Below are positions 17,693 to 26,769 of a stretch of 64,000 nucleotides of DNA, one piece after another. The position numbers and the translations under genes were made by a program. Below the pieces are notes generated by a model. The model saw only the letters and a program-made list of their open reading frames with translations. It had not been told where the DNA came from and did not search any database. The DNA is from Anaerolineales bacterium (GTDB lineage Bacteria; Chloroflexota; Anaerolineae; Anaerolineales; UBA4823). Position 1 is the first letter of the stretch. Every line of letters starts with the position of its first letter. Location: positions 124,001 through 188,000 of the forward strand of contig JAGVAD010000007.1 in NCBI GenBank assembly GCA_020060465.1, written 5' to 3'.

Positions 17693-18636
17693 AAACACGC
17701 ATCTGGGCTGCTTTGTTGGCTGTTTATATCGTCTGGGGTTCCACATATCTTGCTATCCGTTTCGCGGTGGAGAGTATGCCGCCCTTTTTAATGGCTGCAA
17801 CGCGTTTCCTGATCGCGGGTACGATACTCTACGCAGGCGCACGCTTGAGCGGCACGGCAAAGCCCGAACGGCGCCATTGGCGCCCTACCGTGATTATGGG
17901 TTTGTTTTTGTTGCTGGGTGGAAATGGTTTGGTGGCCTGGGCTGAGCAGCATGTGGTCTCCAGCGTGACCGCGTTGATGATTGGAGCGACGCCGCTGTGG
18001 ATCGTGTTGGTGGACGCGCTGCGACCAGGTGGGCGGCGTCCTGCTTTGCGTACGATGCTGGGCGTGCTGATTGGGCTGGCAGGGATTATTTTGTTGGTCG
18101 GACCGTCCAGCCTCTTTGGAGAGGGAGAGAGCATAGATTTGTGGGGCGCGTTAGCCTTGGTGGCTGCGGCTCTTTTCTGGGCAATTGGCTCTGTCTTCGG
18201 GCGCGAAAAGCAGAACGAACTTCCGGAGGCGCCCTTGCTGGCTACCAGTATGGAGATGCTGGCCGGCGGTGCGGGGTTGCTCGTTTTCGGCTCGTTGATG
18301 GGTGAATGGAGTTTGCTGGATGTGAGCGCTATCACCACACGCTCGCTCCTTGGTCTGGCATATCTGATTGTTTTTGGCTCGCTGGTTGGTTTCGCTGCCT
18401 ATACCTGGTTGTTGCGCGTGGCCCCTACGCCCTTGGTATCTACCTATGCCTATGTAAATCCGTTGGTGGCTGTTTTCTTGGGCAGCGTGTTTGCTCAAGA
18501 ACCGCTCACCCTGCGCATCCTACTTGCAGCAGCAGTGATTTTGAGTTCAGTGGTGCTGATCAACACCAGTCGGTTTTCATCTCCTCAGCCCAAAGCGATC
18601 CTGGCGGAGGCGCGATGCTCGGAGGGCGTTGACTGA
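17689..18636 (+). CDS. EamA/DMT-family exporter
   Basis: The start is the ATG overlapping the previous stop by four bases; an upstream in-frame ATG is inside the Ada-like gene. 315 residues with ten predicted helices in two EamA repeats; YIVWGSTYLAIRF at the N-terminus and the second repeat ending LLRVAPTPLVSTYAYVNPLVAVFLG are typical of the family. Substrate cannot be told; related proteins export amino acids or metabolites. It sits between the two halves of glutamate synthase and is translationally coupled on both sides. Confidence 0.85.
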   Translation: MKTRIWAALLAVYIVWGSTYLAIRFAVESMPPFLMAATRFLIAGTILYAGARLSGTAKPERRHWRPTVIMGLFLLLGGNGLVAWAEQHVVSSVTALMIGATPLWIVLVDALRPGGRRPALRTMLGVLIGLAGIILLVGPSSLFGEGESIDLWGALALVAAALFWAIGSVFGREKQNELPEAPLLATSMEMLAGGAGLLVFGSLMGEWSLLDVSAITTRSLLGLAYLIVFGSLVGFAAYTWLLRVAPTPLVSTYAYVNPLVAVFLGSVFAQEPLTLRILLAAAVILSSVVLINTSRFSSPQPKAILAEARCSEGVD

Positions 18637-21314
18637 TGAGCGAAGTTCATTTTGCGGAGAGGCTGATCGCCTCGCGGCGACGGCTGATCGAAGGGTTGCC
18701 AGCTTCGCCGCGTTCAGATGACGCCGCAGAAGGCGGCTGCGGCGTGCTGGGGTTTGCCGCCAACCTCCCTGTTGCCGGACGGCATGTGCTGACTGCATCG
18801 CGACAGATGCACAACCGCGGCAACGGCAAGGGCGGCGGTATCGCCATGGTCGGTCTTGATCCTGCTCAGGCGGGTGTGGATCGGCAAACGCTGCGCAGCC
18901 ATTACCTGCTGCAAATTGCCCTGTTGGATGCACAGGTAAAGAGCGAAGTGGAGGCGCAGTATATCGAGCCGTTTTTTGATGTTGCTCATGCGGTTGCTTT
19001 GCCCCATTTGGACGACTATCGTCAGGTGGAAGGGCTGGAAATTCAACCGCCGGAGGTACAGCGGTATTTCGTGCGTGTGAGGGGGGGTGTCTTACAACGT
19101 TTCGCCGATGAACACGGGTTAAGCGACCTGCCGCAAAGAGCGGTGGAGGATGAATTTGTCTATCAAAATTCTTTTCGCCTCAACCGTCAGTTCTACGCCA
19201 GCCTGGGTGAAAAGCGCGCCTTTATGCTCAGCCATGGGCGAAACCTTTCGGCGCTCAAGATTGTGGGTTACGCTGAACAGGTAGTGGAATATTACTGCTT
19301 GCAAGACCAGACTGCCCATGTGTGGATTGCCCATCAACGTTATCCCACTAAAGGCCGCGTCTGGCATCCTGGCGGGGCGCATCCTTTCATTGGGTTGAAC
19401 GAAGCCCTGGTACACAACGGCGACTTTGCCAACTATCACGCAGTGAGCGAATACCTGCGGCAGCGAAATATTGGTCAGTTATTCCTCACAGATACAGAAG
19501 TGAGCGTCCAGCTATTCGATCTGTGGGGCAGGGTGTATGGTTATCCTCTCGAAATCACCCTGGAGGCGCTGGCGCCAACGACGGAGCATGATTTCGCTAT
19601 GTTGCCTACCGATAAGCAAGACCTCTATCGAGCTGTGCAACGAGCGCATATTCATGGTTCGCCCGATGGTCCCTGGTTCTTTATCATTGCCCGCTCTATA
19701 GGAGATGCAGATTCGGATTGCTTCGAGTTGCTGGGCGTTACCGACACCAGCATGTTGCGCCCGCAGGTCTTTGCTTTATATGAAAATCGGACGCAGAGCG
19801 ACGAGGTGGTGCAGATTGGCTTGATCGCTTCTGAACGACAGGCGATTAACGCCTGTATGCGTTCGCTGGCAGAAGAAGATGAGCGCTTCCAGCCCCTGGC
19901 CGACCGCTATTGGGCGGCGCGCGGCGGTTCGCACACCGATGGCGGAGCGTTCCGCTTCACGGTAACTTTTTCTTCCTCAGATGAAACCGTCGGCGCGCTT
20001 GCTTGCGCCAATAAATTTGGTCAGATCGTCCGGTTAGACCCGCATCGGCGTCACATACAGCCTGGCGAAGGCCACCCCGGTCACGCGGGAGGTGATTTCA
20101 AGAGCTTGTGGCAAGAGCAAGCATTGCGCGCCTATGACAACGGCGGCGGCTCTTCCTTCTGGAATTGGCTGCGTCCGCGCATGGTGCATCTTTCATGGGA
20201 CGAAATCGCCAGCGGCCTGGCTTGGTTAGATGATTTTGCCCGCGCCGGCGATGATGAATGGCGTTTTAGCCTGGATGTGTTATCTATTGTACGCGACCGC
20301 CGTTTTGATCTGGGTGAAAAGAAGCGCGCTTCGCTTTTGCGTCTGGTGGATGAGACTTTGTTATGCATCTTTGATCGAACGCCGTTGATTCAATCCGCCG
20401 CGCCAGATGGCGGAATCCGGCGACTGGACTGGCAGCGCCGATGGGTCTTTCCTGCTGATGAGCCAACGAGGGTTGCTCATGGCGAAGAACAACGAGCAGT
20501 TTTGGTGTTGGACGCCCGCAACTTCCCCGCCGAAGGCGATAACTGCGCTGCGCGCTACATGGTTCGGGCGTGGGCGACCGGCTGGCGCCACATCATTGCC
20601 TATGGCTGGCGCGGCGGACGCTTCGCGGCTTGTGGATTAGGCGATAGCGAAGGCTTGCGCATTGACCTTTACGGTGACGTGGGCGATTATGCCGCTTCCG
20701 GGCTGGACGGCGCCGAGGTGCATCTGCACGGCGACGGGCAGGATCAACTCGGACAGATCCTCAAACGCGGCAAACTGGTCATTTACGGCGACGCTGGTCA
20801 GACTTTCCTGTATGGGGCGAAGGGCGGCGAGATTTACGTACAAGGCTCTGTTGCCGGAAGGCCGTTGATCAACGCGGTAGGGAAACCGCGCGCCGTCATC
20901 AACGGCGCATGTCTGGATTATCTGGCGGAGTCGTTCATGGCAGGCGATCCATTGAATGGGGGCGGCTTTGTGATTTTGAACGGCGTCGTGTTCGACGAGC
21001 AAGGTCGTCTGGTTGAAATGAACACCCCGTACCCGGGCGGCAACCTGTTCTCCCTGGCCTCTGGCGGCGCGATCTATCTGCGCGACCCGCGCAGCACGGT
21101 GACAGAAGCTCAACTGAATGGCGGCGCTTTTACTGCTTTCGAAGACGCAGATTGGCGGCTGATTGAACCTTATTTACGCGAAAACGAACGCCTGTTTGGC
21201 ATCTCGGTGGATGAATTGCTTATGGTGGATAATCAGCTCAGAAGCCCGTCTGAGGTGTACCGCAAAGTGGCCGTTAAAGGCATGGGCGTCTTGTCCGACG
21301 CCGAGAACCGTTAG
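18636..21314 (+). CDS. Glutamate synthase glutaminase domain fused to GXGXG domain
   Basis: 892 residues. The N-terminal class-II glutamine amidotransferase has its nucleophile at Cys35 (EGGCGVLGF), implying removal of a 34-residue leader, followed by MHNRGNGKGGGIA, HQRYPTKG and HNGDFANY. The C-terminal part (about 650-840) is the glycine-rich beta-helix of GltB (GGEIYVQGSVAGRPLINAVG). The central FMN barrel is missing here and is encoded at 14252-16741, so the two proteins together make one glutamate synthase. The ATG overlaps the previous stop (TGATG). Confidence 0.85.
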   Translation: MSEVHFAERLIASRRRLIEGLPASPRSDDAAEGGCGVLGFAANLPVAGRHVLTASRQMHNRGNGKGGGIAMVGLDPAQAGVDRQTLRSHYLLQIALLDAQVKSEVEAQYIEPFFDVAHAVALPHLDDYRQVEGLEIQPPEVQRYFVRVRGGVLQRFADEHGLSDLPQRAVEDEFVYQNSFRLNRQFYASLGEKRAFMLSHGRNLSALKIVGYAEQVVEYYCLQDQTAHVWIAHQRYPTKGRVWHPGGAHPFIGLNEALVHNGDFANYHAVSEYLRQRNIGQLFLTDTEVSVQLFDLWGRVYGYPLEITLEALAPTTEHDFAMLPTDKQDLYRAVQRAHIHGSPDGPWFFIIARSIGDADSDCFELLGVTDTSMLRPQVFALYENRTQSDEVVQIGLIASERQAINACMRSLAEEDERFQPLADRYWAARGGSHTDGGAFRFTVTFSSSDETVGALACANKFGQIVRLDPHRRHIQPGEGHPGHAGGDFKSLWQEQALRAYDNGGGSSFWNWLRPRMVHLSWDEIASGLAWLDDFARAGDDEWRFSLDVLSIVRDRRFDLGEKKRASLLRLVDETLLCIFDRTPLIQSAAPDGGIRRLDWQRRWVFPADEPTRVAHGEEQRAVLVLDARNFPAEGDNCAARYMVRAWATGWRHIIAYGWRGGRFAACGLGDSEGLRIDLYGDVGDYAASGLDGAEVHLHGDGQDQLGQILKRGKLVIYGDAGQTFLYGAKGGEIYVQGSVAGRPLINAVGKPRAVINGACLDYLAESFMAGDPLNGGGFVILNGVVFDEQGRLVEMNTPYPGGNLFSLASGGAIYLRDPRSTVTEAQLNGGAFTAFEDADWRLIEPYLRENERLFGISVDELLMVDNQLRSPSEVYRKVAVKGMGVLSDAENR

Positions 21315-21321
21315 CTGCGCT

Positions 21322-22305
21322 TCAGAGCCGTGCGTGCAGGCTGTTGAATTTGCCGTCTTTCCAGGCCTCTTTCAATGCCTCGATGACCATAGGGTCATAG
21401 TTTTTGCCGCTTAGACGGATCAGTTCCTCACAGGCTTGATCCAGGCTGCGCGCGGCGGCAAAGGGTCGTTCGGTGATGATGTTGTCTAACGAATCGGCTA
21501 CAGCCAGGATGCGCGCTCCCTCCGGGATTGTCAACCCCGCCAAACCGTCCGGGTAACCGAAACCGTCCCAGCGTTCATGATGATGACGCACCATTGGCGC
21601 GCATTCGACCAGATAGGGCACGTCTTTAATCATCTCTGCGCCGGTGATAGGATGCCGACGAATCATTTCCCATTCTGCCTGGCTGAGTGGGGTGGATTTA
21701 AAAAGAATTGAAGCTGGGATATGAATCTTGCCGATGTCGTGCAAAATGGCGGCAAAACGCAGGTCGGATTGGCGTCTGGGCGACCAGCCCAGGTAGCCAG
21801 CCAGAATGACTGCGAATTCCATGATCCGCTCTATATGTCCAGCCATATCCGGCGAACGGCTTTCAATGGCGTTTGCCAAGGCGATGAGACTATCCAGATG
21901 CGCTTGATGGACGCGAGCCATTTGCGCCTGACGAAATCGGCTTAGCCGTGAGCGCACCGTGGTGACCAGTTCTTCGCGGCTGATCGGCTTAGTCAGGTAA
22001 TCGTCCACCCCCAGATTACGGCTGGTTACAAAATCGGCGTGCTCGGTGCGTGCCGATAAGAAAATGAAGGGAATGCCCACCCACTCTGCGCGGGCGCGGA
22101 TGGTGGTGTAAAAGTCATAGCCATCCATGACCGGCATGGTAATATCGGAGATGATTAACTCCGGCAGCACCCGCTGCATGTGCTCCAACGCCTCTTTCCC
22201 GTTGCGCGCTGTGAGAACCTGAAAGCCCTCCAGAGATAAAATCTCGCGCAGCCCCTCGCGCAGCAGATCTACATCCTCAACCACCAGGATCAGTTCGTTC
22301 GCCAT
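21322..22305 (-). CDS. Response regulator with HD-GYP output domain
   Basis: 327 residues. Receiver domain at about 5-120 with phosphorylation aspartate in IISDITMP and the lysine in YLTKPIS. A linker helix leads to an HD-GYP domain (about 145-315) with LHDIGK, HHHERWDGFGYPDG and DSLDN, all intact, so it should hydrolyse cyclic-di-GMP under control of a sensor kinase. No kinase is adjacent. Converges on the glutamate synthase gene with only 7 bp between the two ends. Confidence 0.9.
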   Translation of the reverse strand: MANELILVVEDVDLLREGLREILSLEGFQVLTARNGKEALEHMQRVLPELIISDITMPVMDGYDFYTTIRARAEWVGIPFIFLSARTEHADFVTSRNLGVDDYLTKPISREELVTTVRSRLSRFRQAQMARVHQAHLDSLIALANAIESRSPDMAGHIERIMEFAVILAGYLGWSPRRQSDLRFAAILHDIGKIHIPASILFKSTPLSQAEWEMIRRHPITGAEMIKDVPYLVECAPMVRHHHERWDGFGYPDGLAGLTIPEGARILAVADSLDNIITERPFAAARSLDQACEELIRLSGKNYDPMVIEALKEAWKDGKFNSLHARL

Positions 22306-22363
22306 AATCCACGATTATGAGAATCTTACCATCAATCACCCTTGCAGGCAGACGATTGAGGCG

Positions 22364-23365
22364 TTATTTTTCTGTGGCAGATGGCAGACCGGCCAGAGGT
22401 TTAGCAGCGCGCACGGCGCGCAAAATGGCTTGCGCAAAAGCCTCCGCCGCAAACGCGCCGATCACATTCACATCTGCATAGCGCTTGCCCACGGACAAGG
22501 CAAAGATAGTATCTCCATCCAACATGGTATGCGCCGGTCGCACGGCGCGCGCCAGCCCATCCTGCGCCATTTGAGCAACTTTGCTGATCTGTTCTTTGTC
22601 CAGACGGACGTTGGTTGCTACGACGCCAATGACCGTATTCCCTCGCCCTCGCCGCCCAAAGCGCAATTGCCCGGTTGCGGTCAATTCTTTCATCATTGCC
22701 AGCGTGTCGGCGAAGTATTCTCCAGCTCCAATGCGACGACCGTCCATTTCAAAACTGCGCGCCCCGGCTACGATCTGTCCGTTCTGGGGGTCTATCACGT
22801 CGCCGAAGGCGTTCACGGCGGCGATGGCTCCCACTACAATGCCGCGCCCCAGGTGGATGCTGGCGCTGCCAATGCCGGACTTCATCGCCTGTCCCATCCC
22901 CAGGATTTTCCCCACCGTGGCGCCCATGCCCGCGCCAACGTTGCCTTCGGCGGGCGGCTGATCTGAGGCGTTCAGGCAAGCCTGATAGCCCATTTCCGCA
23001 TTCGGGCGCACATTTGGCTGACCAATGCCCAGGTCGAATAAGATGGCCGCCGGTACAATGGGAACGCGCGCCACGCCAACCTCAAAGCCAACGCCGCGTT
23101 CTTCCAGATAACGCATTACGCCGCTGGCGGCATCCAGTCCGAAGGCCGAACCGCCCGAAAGCACTACTGCATGAACCTGTTGCACCAGATGCATGGGGTA
23201 CATGGCATCGGTCTGACGCGTGCCGGGCGCGCCGCCGCGTTGATCCACGCCGCCCACCGCTCCTTGTTCGCACAACACCACGGTGCAGCCGGTGATGGCT
23301 TGCTCATCTTGAGCGTGCCCCACGCGGATGCCAGGCACATCGGTAATGGAGTTATTTCGCCGCAT
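22364..23365 (-). CDS. P1/S58-family peptidase (DmpA-like aminopeptidase)
   Basis: 333 residues. The start of the chain, ITDVPGIRVGHAQDEQAITGCTVV, and the GGSAFGLDAASGVMRYLEERG motif are diagnostic of DmpA/L-aminopeptidase-D-Ala-esterase proteins. The self-cleavage site with the new N-terminal nucleophile is expected in RGNTVIGVVATN (about 245, between Asn and Thr). Cytoplasmic, no signal peptide. It lies 33 bp from the M28 peptidase gene on the same strand, so a peptide-catabolism operon is possible. Confidence 0.88.
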   Translation of the reverse strand: MRRNNSITDVPGIRVGHAQDEQAITGCTVVLCEQGAVGGVDQRGGAPGTRQTDAMYPMHLVQQVHAVVLSGGSAFGLDAASGVMRYLEERGVGFEVGVARVPIVPAAILFDLGIGQPNVRPNAEMGYQACLNASDQPPAEGNVGAGMGATVGKILGMGQAMKSGIGSASIHLGRGIVVGAIAAVNAFGDVIDPQNGQIVAGARSFEMDGRRIGAGEYFADTLAMMKELTATGQLRFGRRGRGNTVIGVVATNVRLDKEQISKVAQMAQDGLARAVRPAHTMLDGDTIFALSVGKRYADVNVIGAFAAEAFAQAILRAVRAAKPLAGLPSATEK

Positions 23366-23398
23366 TCCTCGCTCCTGATCAATACGATCACCCTTATT

Positions 23399-24592
23399 CT
23401 ACCGCGACGTTGGCTCAGGAAATGCGAATTCTCTTGTATCTAACATTTCGACGAAGCGGATTGCGATGCGCACTGCTTCGGGCAAACGCGACATGACGAC
23501 GCGGCCCAGGTGATCGCTGGCGCAGTGAAACCCCCGATCGCGCAAATTTAGATCATAGGTGCCCAGCGTGGCAGCGGGTATGCCGGCGCTCGAAAACGAG
23601 CCTCCGTCGCTGGTGACCGGCCCTACCAGCAGCGGGGTTTCACCGGTCACCTGGCGCACCGCCGATGAGACCGCTTCGATGACGGCCGGCGAGTTCGGTC
23701 GGAGTTTAAAGACCGTTCCGTCTCGCTCCCAAATGACGTATGCGCCGTTTTGCGCCATCACTTCCAGGTTTAGCGCCGCGGTCGGCAGCGGCCAGTTTCG
23801 GCTTTGCACATAGGCGCGTGAACCCTGCATGTTGATTTCTTCACCGCTAAACAAAGCCACTGTCAGCCGGGTGCGTTGCAGCGCAGAGGGATTGTGATGA
23901 TAGTGTTCCGCCAGGCCAAGCAAAATGGCGCAGGCGGCGCCATCATCCACAGCGCCCTGGCTGGGCTTGCGCAGCGCGCCCAGTATGAAGTGCAGCCCAA
24001 GACCCCAGGCTAAGAATAATAAGGGTATGCCCAGAAGATAACTGCTCCAGGCGATGACTTCATTCAGAGACGGTTGGTTGTCTGGCAGCGTCGCCTGCAT
24101 CGCCCCCAAAATGCCCAACAATACGCTCAGCAAGATACCGAGCGGCAGATTCTTCACAAAGAACATGCGTTGTCGGTGATCCAGCCATTCAGTTTTCGTG
24201 TCGTAGTGCGCAGAAAGAATGATCTCCTGTTCGGGCCTCGGTGGGCTGAAATGGAGGAGAATATTGCGCGCTGGCTGATTTCCCGGCCAGGAGATTAAGG
24301 GAAAGTGGAAAGCCACGTCTGCGATCCCACCCGGGAGGCTGAACAATGCAATCAGCAGAGCCGCCCATCCCCAGCCAAGCCAGACTGCCATAACCAGCGC
24401 GGTGCGTGTTACGATCAGCCACAGGCCGATACACTGCCAGATGTATGGATAAGAACGGAAGGTGTGAATTTCATAGGGAATGCCCAGCGCGGCCAGCCGC
24501 CTGGTGATGGCTCGCTCTGTGCGCCGTTCGGCGGCGCTGCCATTGGGGCGCGGGATGGAAAAGAGCTTCATCCAGGCTTCGTAATCAGGCAT
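23399..24592 (-). CDS. Membrane-associated M28-family metallopeptidase
   Basis: 397 residues. Four hydrophobic segments (two around 60-105, two around 155-205) interrupt the N-terminal half. The M28 zinc ligands are visible as SAHYDTK, VDDGAACA and FSGEE; a late ASDHLG supplies the last histidine. It is likely an aminopeptidase with its catalytic domain next to the membrane. Immediately upstream on the same strand is decayed coding sequence ending inside this gene's start region. Confidence 0.8.
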   Translation of the reverse strand: MPDYEAWMKLFSIPRPNGSAAERRTERAITRRLAALGIPYEIHTFRSYPYIWQCIGLWLIVTRTALVMAVWLGWGWAALLIALFSLPGGIADVAFHFPLISWPGNQPARNILLHFSPPRPEQEIILSAHYDTKTEWLDHRQRMFFVKNLPLGILLSVLLGILGAMQATLPDNQPSLNEVIAWSSYLLGIPLLFLAWGLGLHFILGALRKPSQGAVDDGAACAILLGLAEHYHHNPSALQRTRLTVALFSGEEINMQGSRAYVQSRNWPLPTAALNLEVMAQNGAYVIWERDGTVFKLRPNSPAVIEAVSSAVRQVTGETPLLVGPVTSDGGSFSSAGIPAATLGTYDLNLRDRGFHCASDHLGRVVMSRLPEAVRIAIRFVEMLDTREFAFPEPTSR

Positions 24593-24745
24593 GGCTGAGT
24601 TCCTTCTCTTCGAGGGCGAACAAGGCTGGTAGCCCGCCGGCGTCGGCTGCGGCCACTACCCATGTGGATTTCAGCGTTTCCTGGTGACATTGCACGTCAA
24701 GCTCTTTTGCCGCTGGGAATGGTGCGAGGCTTACTTCTAGAGGAG
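24585..24745 (-). pseudogene. Decayed C-terminal coding fragment, unknown family
   Basis: Reading backwards from a TGA inside the M28 start region, an open stretch gives PLEVSLAPFPAAKELDV and then a Trp-containing segment ending FALEEKELSHA. Further upstream the sense-like frame shifts (DFDAIAPVNNITKTKADFLL then stop). This looks like the frameshifted end of a protein domain. No start codon or family was recognised. Confidence 0.3.
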
Positions 24746-24803
24746 AAAATCGGCTTTGGTTTTGGTAATGTTGTTGACCGGGGCAATTGCATCAAAATCC
24801 AGC

Positions 24804-24995
24804 CTATAACGGCGGCGCGCCCGCCTCCATCAACAGGACGTCATCGGTGAGGGCCAGGACGACGTCGGGTTCATGATTGGTCATTAATATTGTAACGCCA
24901 TTCTCGTGCAGGCGGCGCAGAATTTCGATGAAGTGAGCTTTGTTGCGCAGGTGAAGGTGGGAGGTGGGTTCGTCGAGAAGGAGCAAGCGGGAAAT
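24804..24995 (-). pseudogene. ABC-transporter ATPase, C-terminal remnant
   Basis: About 60 codons carry Walker B and following regions of an ABC ATPase: LLLLDEPTSHLHLRNK, D-loop, switch histidine in MTNHEPDVV, then LLMEAGAP. Walker A, the Q-loop and the signature are gone. The 5' side breaks off at a dispersed low-complexity repeat (24996-25046). The switch region resembles metal-chelate or zinc/manganese importer ATPases. No permease or binding protein is nearby, so it is a relic. Confidence 0.7.
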
Positions 24996-25046
24996 GTCCT
25001 CACCCCTGCCCCTTCTCAATGGGAGAGGAATGAGGGTGAGGGAAAA
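24996..25046. repeat. Dispersed CCTCACCCC...GGGTGAGG imperfect palindrome
   Basis: CTCACCCCTGCCCCTTCTC, spacer, GGGAGAGGAATGAGGGTGAG is an imperfect inverted repeat. Related sequence lies in frame inside two lipoprotein genes (about 35770-35822 and 36880-36930). Here it marks the broken end of the ABC ATPase remnant. Confidence 0.5.
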
Positions 25047-25114
25047 CGGCTCACGTCATGCAGCAGTGACTCATCTTTGCAACAAAGTAATGTGATAAAA
25101 TATATAAAATTCGA

Positions 25115-25200
25115 TTTGGCGATGAAGCTCGCCCAAACTGTCTTTGTTGACTGATAGCTTCTACCGATAAGGGAATTTCGGTAGAAGCTATTTGCTTTGC
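25115..25200 (+). promoter_or_regulatory. Fluoride riboswitch (crcB motif) with terminator, before MutS-like pair
   Basis: GGCG(25118)/CGCC(25130) forms P2 around loop ATGAAGCT; the loop bases GAAGCT (25124-25129) pair perfectly with AGCTTC (25156-25161) as the pseudoknot. CAAACT and the GTC/GAC stem (25140-25151) with TGAT after it match the Thermotoga aptamer layout. AGCTTC is also the 5' arm of a 14-bp hairpin (25154-25167 with 25178-25191) followed by TTGCTTT. Pseudoknot and terminator are mutually exclusive, so fluoride should turn the genes on. Confidence 0.93.
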
Positions 25201-25242
25201 CAACATCGGCATGATCTTAAATGACAAACAGGAAGCCCAATC

Positions 25243-26769
25243 ATGACATTTCACAGCATTCTTTTTGATAAGAATGATATTCAAAAGGAGACAGTAGAAC
25301 AACCTGAGTTTTTTACCGATCTAAATCTGGATCAGGTGATAGATGCCATTACAAAGCGCAAAAAAGACTATAACCTAAAGCCGTTCTTTTACACACCATT
25401 GCGGGATATCGAGACCATCTATTACCGTCATGAAGTGATGCGGGATATGGAAGACGCGGCGCTGATGGCGCCCATTAAAGCCTTTGCAGAAAAGATGATC
25501 ATTGTACGCCGCTATCTGGGGTTGGTGGAAAAACTGGATTCTCATCACCACAAACAAGGCTGGTTTTTGGAGGCGGCGTTGATCTATTGCGATGCTGTGA
25601 CTGATCTGGCGTGCGATTTGAGCCTCGCAAACTTGAAGTCGCGCGGCTTCCTGGCATTCCGCGAATATGTAACAAACTACGTTCACTCTCATGTGTTTCA
25701 AGCGTTGCAGAAGGAGGCACAAAAGGTCAAGAACGGATTATCGAACGTGAAATACAGCGTGATCATTCAAGAAGGCAGGTTCAGCGTTCGGGGATACGAA
25801 GATGAAGCCGATTACAGCGTGGAGGTGGAGAAGACGTTCGAGAAGTTCAAGCAGGGCGCTGTGAAAGATTACCGGCTAGACTTATACAAAGGTTCAGGCA
25901 TGAGTCATATCGAAGCAAAGATTCTCGAATTCGTCGCTTTGCTGTTTCCGGCGCCTTTTGCCGCGCTCGACCAGTTCTGTGCCAATCACAGCCAATTTGT
26001 GGATGAGACGATCCGAATATTCGACCGAGAGATTCAGTTTTATGTTGCTTATCTTGAATTCATCGCCGAAATCAAATCTAAAGGTCTGCCATTTTGTTAC
26101 CCGCAGGTTGGCGCAAGCCGCGAAGTGTTCGATTATGATGGCTTCGATCTGGCTTTGGCGCACGCATTGATTTTTACTGAGAAGCCTGTCATCTGTAACG
26201 ATTTTTTTCTGAAAGGGGCGGAGCGCATTATCGTCGTGTCGGGTCCCAATCAGGGTGGGAAGACTACCTTCGCACGTGCGTTCGGACAGTTGCACTATCT
26301 CGCCAGTTTAGGCTGTCCCGTGCCGGGAAGAGAGGCGCGGCTCTTTCTATTCGACCAGATTTTTACGCATTTCGAGAGGCAGGAAGATATTCGCAACTTG
26401 CGCGGCAAACTGGAGGATGACCTGACGCGCATCCATGACATTCTCGCCCGCATCACCCCGAACAGCATCCTAATCCTGAACGAGATTTTTGCATCCACTA
26501 CCCTGCAGGATGCTGTGTTTCTGAGCAAGGAAATCATGGCAAAGGTGATGGAAGTGGATTTGTTGTGCGTATGGGTGACATTCATTGATGAATTGTCCAC
26601 CTTGAGCGAGAAGACCGTCAGCATGGTCAGCACAGTTGTACCTGAAAACCCTGCCATGCGGACATTCAAAATTGTCCGAAGATCCGCCGATGGGCTGGCG
26701 TATGCTCTCTCGCTGGCTGAAAAGCACCGCTTGACCTACAAGCAGATCAAGGAGCGCATCACATCATGA
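25243..26769 (+). CDS. MutS-like ATPase, first of a pair
   Basis: 508 residues. The N-terminal two thirds are helical and resemble the lever/clamp core of MutS; the mismatch-reading domain I is absent. The C-terminal ATPase has Walker A GPNQGGKTT (334-342) and the MutS-type LRGKLEDDLTRIHDILARI region. Walker B reads ILILNEIFAS, with Asn where MutS normally has Asp. AGGAAG before the ATG. It lies directly downstream of a fluoride riboswitch and overlaps the next gene by ATGA, so the two are made together, probably as a heterodimer. Confidence 0.85.
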   Translation: MTFHSILFDKNDIQKETVEQPEFFTDLNLDQVIDAITKRKKDYNLKPFFYTPLRDIETIYYRHEVMRDMEDAALMAPIKAFAEKMIIVRRYLGLVEKLDSHHHKQGWFLEAALIYCDAVTDLACDLSLANLKSRGFLAFREYVTNYVHSHVFQALQKEAQKVKNGLSNVKYSVIIQEGRFSVRGYEDEADYSVEVEKTFEKFKQGAVKDYRLDLYKGSGMSHIEAKILEFVALLFPAPFAALDQFCANHSQFVDETIRIFDREIQFYVAYLEFIAEIKSKGLPFCYPQVGASREVFDYDGFDLALAHALIFTEKPVICNDFFLKGAERIIVVSGPNQGGKTTFARAFGQLHYLASLGCPVPGREARLFLFDQIFTHFERQEDIRNLRGKLEDDLTRIHDILARITPNSILILNEIFASTTLQDAVFLSKEIMAKVMEVDLLCVWVTFIDELSTLSEKTVSMVSTVVPENPAMRTFKIVRRSADGLAYALSLAEKHRLTYKQIKERITS

